In this document: positions 20,498-22,625 of the stretch, piece by piece
How the letters are laid out: each line of letters opens with the position of its first letter
How positions within the stretch are numbered: the first letter of the stretch is position 1
Assembly: GCA_002405485.1 (NCBI GenBank)
Contig: DHLW01000011.1
Location: 1,265-23,889, forward strand
Length of the DNA stretch: 22,625 nucleotides
Direction: 5' to 3'
DNA from: Phycisphaerales bacterium UBA4658
Lineage (GTDB): Bacteria > Planctomycetota > Phycisphaerae > Phycisphaerales > UBA1924
Translations under genes and position numbers: made by a program
The notes under the pieces: model-generated
Seen by the model: only the letters and a program-made list of their open reading frames with translations
Database searches by the model: none
What the model was told of the DNA's origin: nothing

Positions 20498-22625
20498 ATG
20501 TTGTCCATTCATGCAGTTCTCAGATCCGTTGGGGTGGCTGTGTCCATCTCCGGGATGGCCCTGGCCGATCAGGTTCGGGTGAACACGCCGGCCCCGGCAT
20601 TCACCGAAGTTCTGGACTCCGGCCGCTACCAGGCACCCAACGGCCAGTGGTTCCATGTGACCAAGGGCTATCGCGGTGGCGAGGGTGTCACGGTGTACAC
20701 GAACGTCGCCACGGGCGAGGAGCTCACCGCCGAGCAGCTCTCGGCGTGGCAGCAGGCCAATCCGCCGGCCCGGGTCGATGACGCCTTGTCCGCCGCGGCC
20801 CTGCTCAGCCCGGATCGCGAGTTCACGGTGGTGATCCGCCTGAACAGCAATCCGTGGCGAGGCGAGATGCGTCGCCTGCGGGCCGAGGCCGAGCCCCGGC
20901 TCGAGCCGCTGCGTCAGGCCGTGCAGGATCTGCATCGCTCGCTGCGCCCGTCAGAGTCGATGGACGCGGAGGCCGAGAGCGCGTGGCTGAGCGATCGCAA
21001 GGTCGGGCTGAACGCCCTGACCGTGCCGCAGCAACTCCAGCACGAGCAGCTCAGCGAGCAGATCGAGCAGATCGAGAATCAGGTCCGGATGCAGGTCCGT
21101 CGCAACATCCTCCCGCTCATCGCCGCCGATCAGGCGACGATCGCGCAGACGATTCAGAAGCTCGGCGGCAAGATCACGGGCCAGCTCATCGCCAGCAACG
21201 GCGTGACCGCAACGCTCCCGGGCCGCTCGATCGCGGCCCTGAACGGCGATCCGCTCGTGCACCGCGTCTGGGAGCAGGTCCCGGGCTCCAAGGAAATCGA
21301 CCAGACGGTTCCCTCCATCGGCGCGCCGACGTTCTGGAACGCCGGATTCACCGGCGTCACGTGGGACTTCGGCACACTCGACTCGGGCGTGCAGCAGAAT
21401 CACCCGTGCTTCGTCGGCATCGGCGGGTTCCTGACCGCCCCGGGTGTCTCGACGACCGACCTGACCGACGGTCACGGCACGTGCGTCGGGAGCATCATCA
21501 CCTCGCGTGACGCCACCAACCGCGGCGTCGCACCGGGCGCCGACAAGTTCCTGGTCGGCTATGCCGGCAGCGACTTCTACGGCGACGGCGACTGGATGGT
21601 CTCCACGGCCAGCGACGATCCCGAAGCCATCAACGTCTCCTGGGGTTTCGGGCAGGCCGACCCCGATGACTACACCGATCAGGAGGCGTGGGGCGATGCG
21701 CTCGTCGACGACAACGACCTGCTGCTCGTCAAGAGCTGCGGCAACAGCGGCTCGGCCGACACCAGCCTGACCCGCCCCGGCACCGCGTTCAACTGCATGG
21801 CCGTGGCCAACATGAACTACAACCAGACCCAGGCCCGCACCGACGACTTCATCAACTTCGATTCCAGCCGCGGGCCAACGGCCAGCGGTCGAAAGAAGCC
21901 CGACATCACCGCCCCGAGCCAGGGGTGCACCGCCGCCAACTCCAACTGGGCGACCGGGGATGATTGGGTCGGCTTCGGCGGCACGTCCGGCGCTGCTCCG
22001 CACGTGACGGGCACGTTCCTGCTGCTGGGCAACGTGCGCGGTTCATCCAACCCGTTCGCCAACAAGGCCGTCCTCCTCAACACCGCCGACGCCTGGAGCG
22101 ACAACAACACCGCCGCCAACAACGACGACTTCGCGACCTTCGGCTCCAACTGGAACAAGGCCTATGGCTGGGGCTATCTCGACGCCGGCGAGACCTACAT
22201 CAACGCCACCGACGTCTTCATCCGGACCAACGGCGACGCCTCCAGCGTGACGCCCCGCTCACGCCTCTTCCGAGGCACCATGTTCAGCAACGAGAAGGCC
22301 ACGCTCGTCTGGAACAAGCACGATTCGTACAACGGGTCGAGCATCCCGACCGGCGGCCTGGCCCTCACCGACTTCGACCTCTTCGCCTACAACGCCGACA
22401 CCAACGCCGTGCTCGACACCAGCCAGAGCTCGATCGACAACGTCGAGCAGATCGGCCTCGGGCTCCTGTTCGCGCCCAACACCTCCCGTGACGTCGTCCT
22501 CCGCGTCTACACCTGGTCGAACGCCATCGATGGTCCGGCCACCACCGACACCTACACCCTCGCGACCAAGGAGAACATCACCGAGATCACCGGCCCGGCC
22601 AACACCAGCACCGCCCAGCTCCCGA
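20498..22625 (+). CDS. secreted S8 (subtilisin-family) serine protease, 3' partial
   Basis: The frame is open to the right edge (709 complete codons). It begins with a signal peptide, a hydrophobic core after MLSIHAVLRS ending at the cleavage motif MALA before residue 24. Residues about 108-280 form a propeptide-like region (REFTVVIRLN, then a long charged helix rich in Glu, Gln and Arg, then GGKITGQLIASNGVTATLPG). The helix looks like an insertion in an I9-type inhibitor fold. The catalytic domain has the full triad: Asp295 in FGTLDSGV, His326 in DGHGT, Ser497 in GGTSGAAPHVTG, with oxyanion Asn416 in KSCGNSGS. The sequence then continues as a Thr/Asn/Asp-rich beta domain after residue 560. 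Its C-terminus, and any sorting signal, lies outside. It is probably a separate unit from the polysaccharide genes. Confidence 0.93.
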   Translation, partial: MLSIHAVLRSVGVAVSISGMALADQVRVNTPAPAFTEVLDSGRYQAPNGQWFHVTKGYRGGEGVTVYTNVATGEELTAEQLSAWQQANPPARVDDALSAAALLSPDREFTVVIRLNSNPWRGEMRRLRAEAEPRLEPLRQAVQDLHRSLRPSESMDAEAESAWLSDRKVGLNALTVPQQLQHEQLSEQIEQIENQVRMQVRRNILPLIAADQATIAQTIQKLGGKITGQLIASNGVTATLPGRSIAALNGDPLVHRVWEQVPGSKEIDQTVPSIGAPTFWNAGFTGVTWDFGTLDSGVQQNHPCFVGIGGFLTAPGVSTTDLTDGHGTCVGSIITSRDATNRGVAPGADKFLVGYAGSDFYGDGDWMVSTASDDPEAINVSWGFGQADPDDYTDQEAWGDALVDDNDLLLVKSCGNSGSADTSLTRPGTAFNCMAVANMNYNQTQARTDDFINFDSSRGPTASGRKKPDITAPSQGCTAANSNWATGDDWVGFGGTSGAAPHVTGTFLLLGNVRGSSNPFANKAVLLNTADAWSDNNTAANNDDFATFGSNWNKAYGWGYLDAGETYINATDVFIRTNGDASSVTPRSRLFRGTMFSNEKATLVWNKHDSYNGSSIPTGGLALTDFDLFAYNADTNAVLDTSQSSIDNVEQIGLGLLFAPNTSRDVVLRVYTWSNAIDGPATTDTYTLATKENITEITGPANTSTAQLP

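Noticed and set aside
1..22625. CRISPR arrays, insertion sequences, tRNA or rRNA genes
   Set aside because: No regularly spaced repeats, transposase motifs, terminal inverted repeats with target duplications, or tRNA T-loop signatures were noticed on either strand by eye; a tRNAscan or ISfinder run would be decisive.

Overview
The window is GC-rich DNA, almost entirely coded on the + strand. It carries a large cell-surface or extracellular polysaccharide locus followed by the start of a secreted subtilisin-family protease. Several things fit a planctomycete-like (Planctomycetota, perhaps Phycisphaerae) or similar GC-rich Gram-negative-type bacterium: the gene mix, GTG starts in overlapping stop/start junctions, a plant-type GDP-mannose 3,5-epimerase homologue, an XrtA/PEP-CTERM-type polysaccharide deacetylase, and short CACAGGC...GCCTGTG hairpins between genes. 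This assignment is inference; no rRNA or tRNA marker was seen.

Layout. (1) 193-7284: six tightly coupled genes. They encode GDP-mannose 4,6-dehydratase (gmd), an FkbM-like methyltransferase, a Wzx/MOP-type flippase, a WcaL-like GT4 glycosyltransferase, a UDP-sugar 6-dehydrogenase of the WbpA type, and a GDP-L-fucose-synthase-like reductase. (2) 7292-7813: one opposite-strand gene, probably an SRPBCC-fold protein. (3) 7961-9745: cysC (APS kinase) and a HAL2/CysQ-type 3'(2'),5'-bisphosphate nucleotidase, a PAPS-making and PAP-clearing pair. (4) 9746-10326: gene-poor DNA with a strong hairpin. (5) 10327-11487: GDP-mannose 3,5-epimerase homologue with a histone-H1-like basic tail, followed by twin 19-bp hairpins. 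(6) 11607-15838: a fused E1 alpha-beta 2-oxoacid dehydrogenase, then a protein joining a lipoyl domain, an E3-binding-like domain and a left-handed beta-helix acyltransferase, then a polysaccharide deacetylase. (7) 15889-20256: a GT-C-type membrane protein, a WbuB/WcaI-like glycosyltransferase, a tiny membrane protein, a structured gap, and a WcaF-like acetyltransferase. (8) 20498 to the right edge: an S8 serine protease with signal peptide, cut off by the window.

Working together, the enzymes would turn GDP-mannose into 6-deoxy and epimerised sugars and make a UDP-uronic acid. Glycosyltransferases would build a lipid-linked repeat, the flippase would move it across the membrane, and the product would be decorated by methylation, acetylation, deacetylation and possibly sulfation. 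No sulfotransferase, Wzy polymerase, export porin or GDP-mannose pyrophosphorylase is seen here.

The most striking item is the E1 fusion plus lipoyl/hexapeptide-acyltransferase pair. It looks like a 2-oxoacid dehydrogenase complex whose usual E2 catalytic (CoA acyltransferase) domain has been replaced by a sugar-acyltransferase fold. That suggests an acyl group made by decarboxylating a 2-oxo acid is handed from lipoyl-lysine to a sugar. This mechanism is inference from domain architecture.
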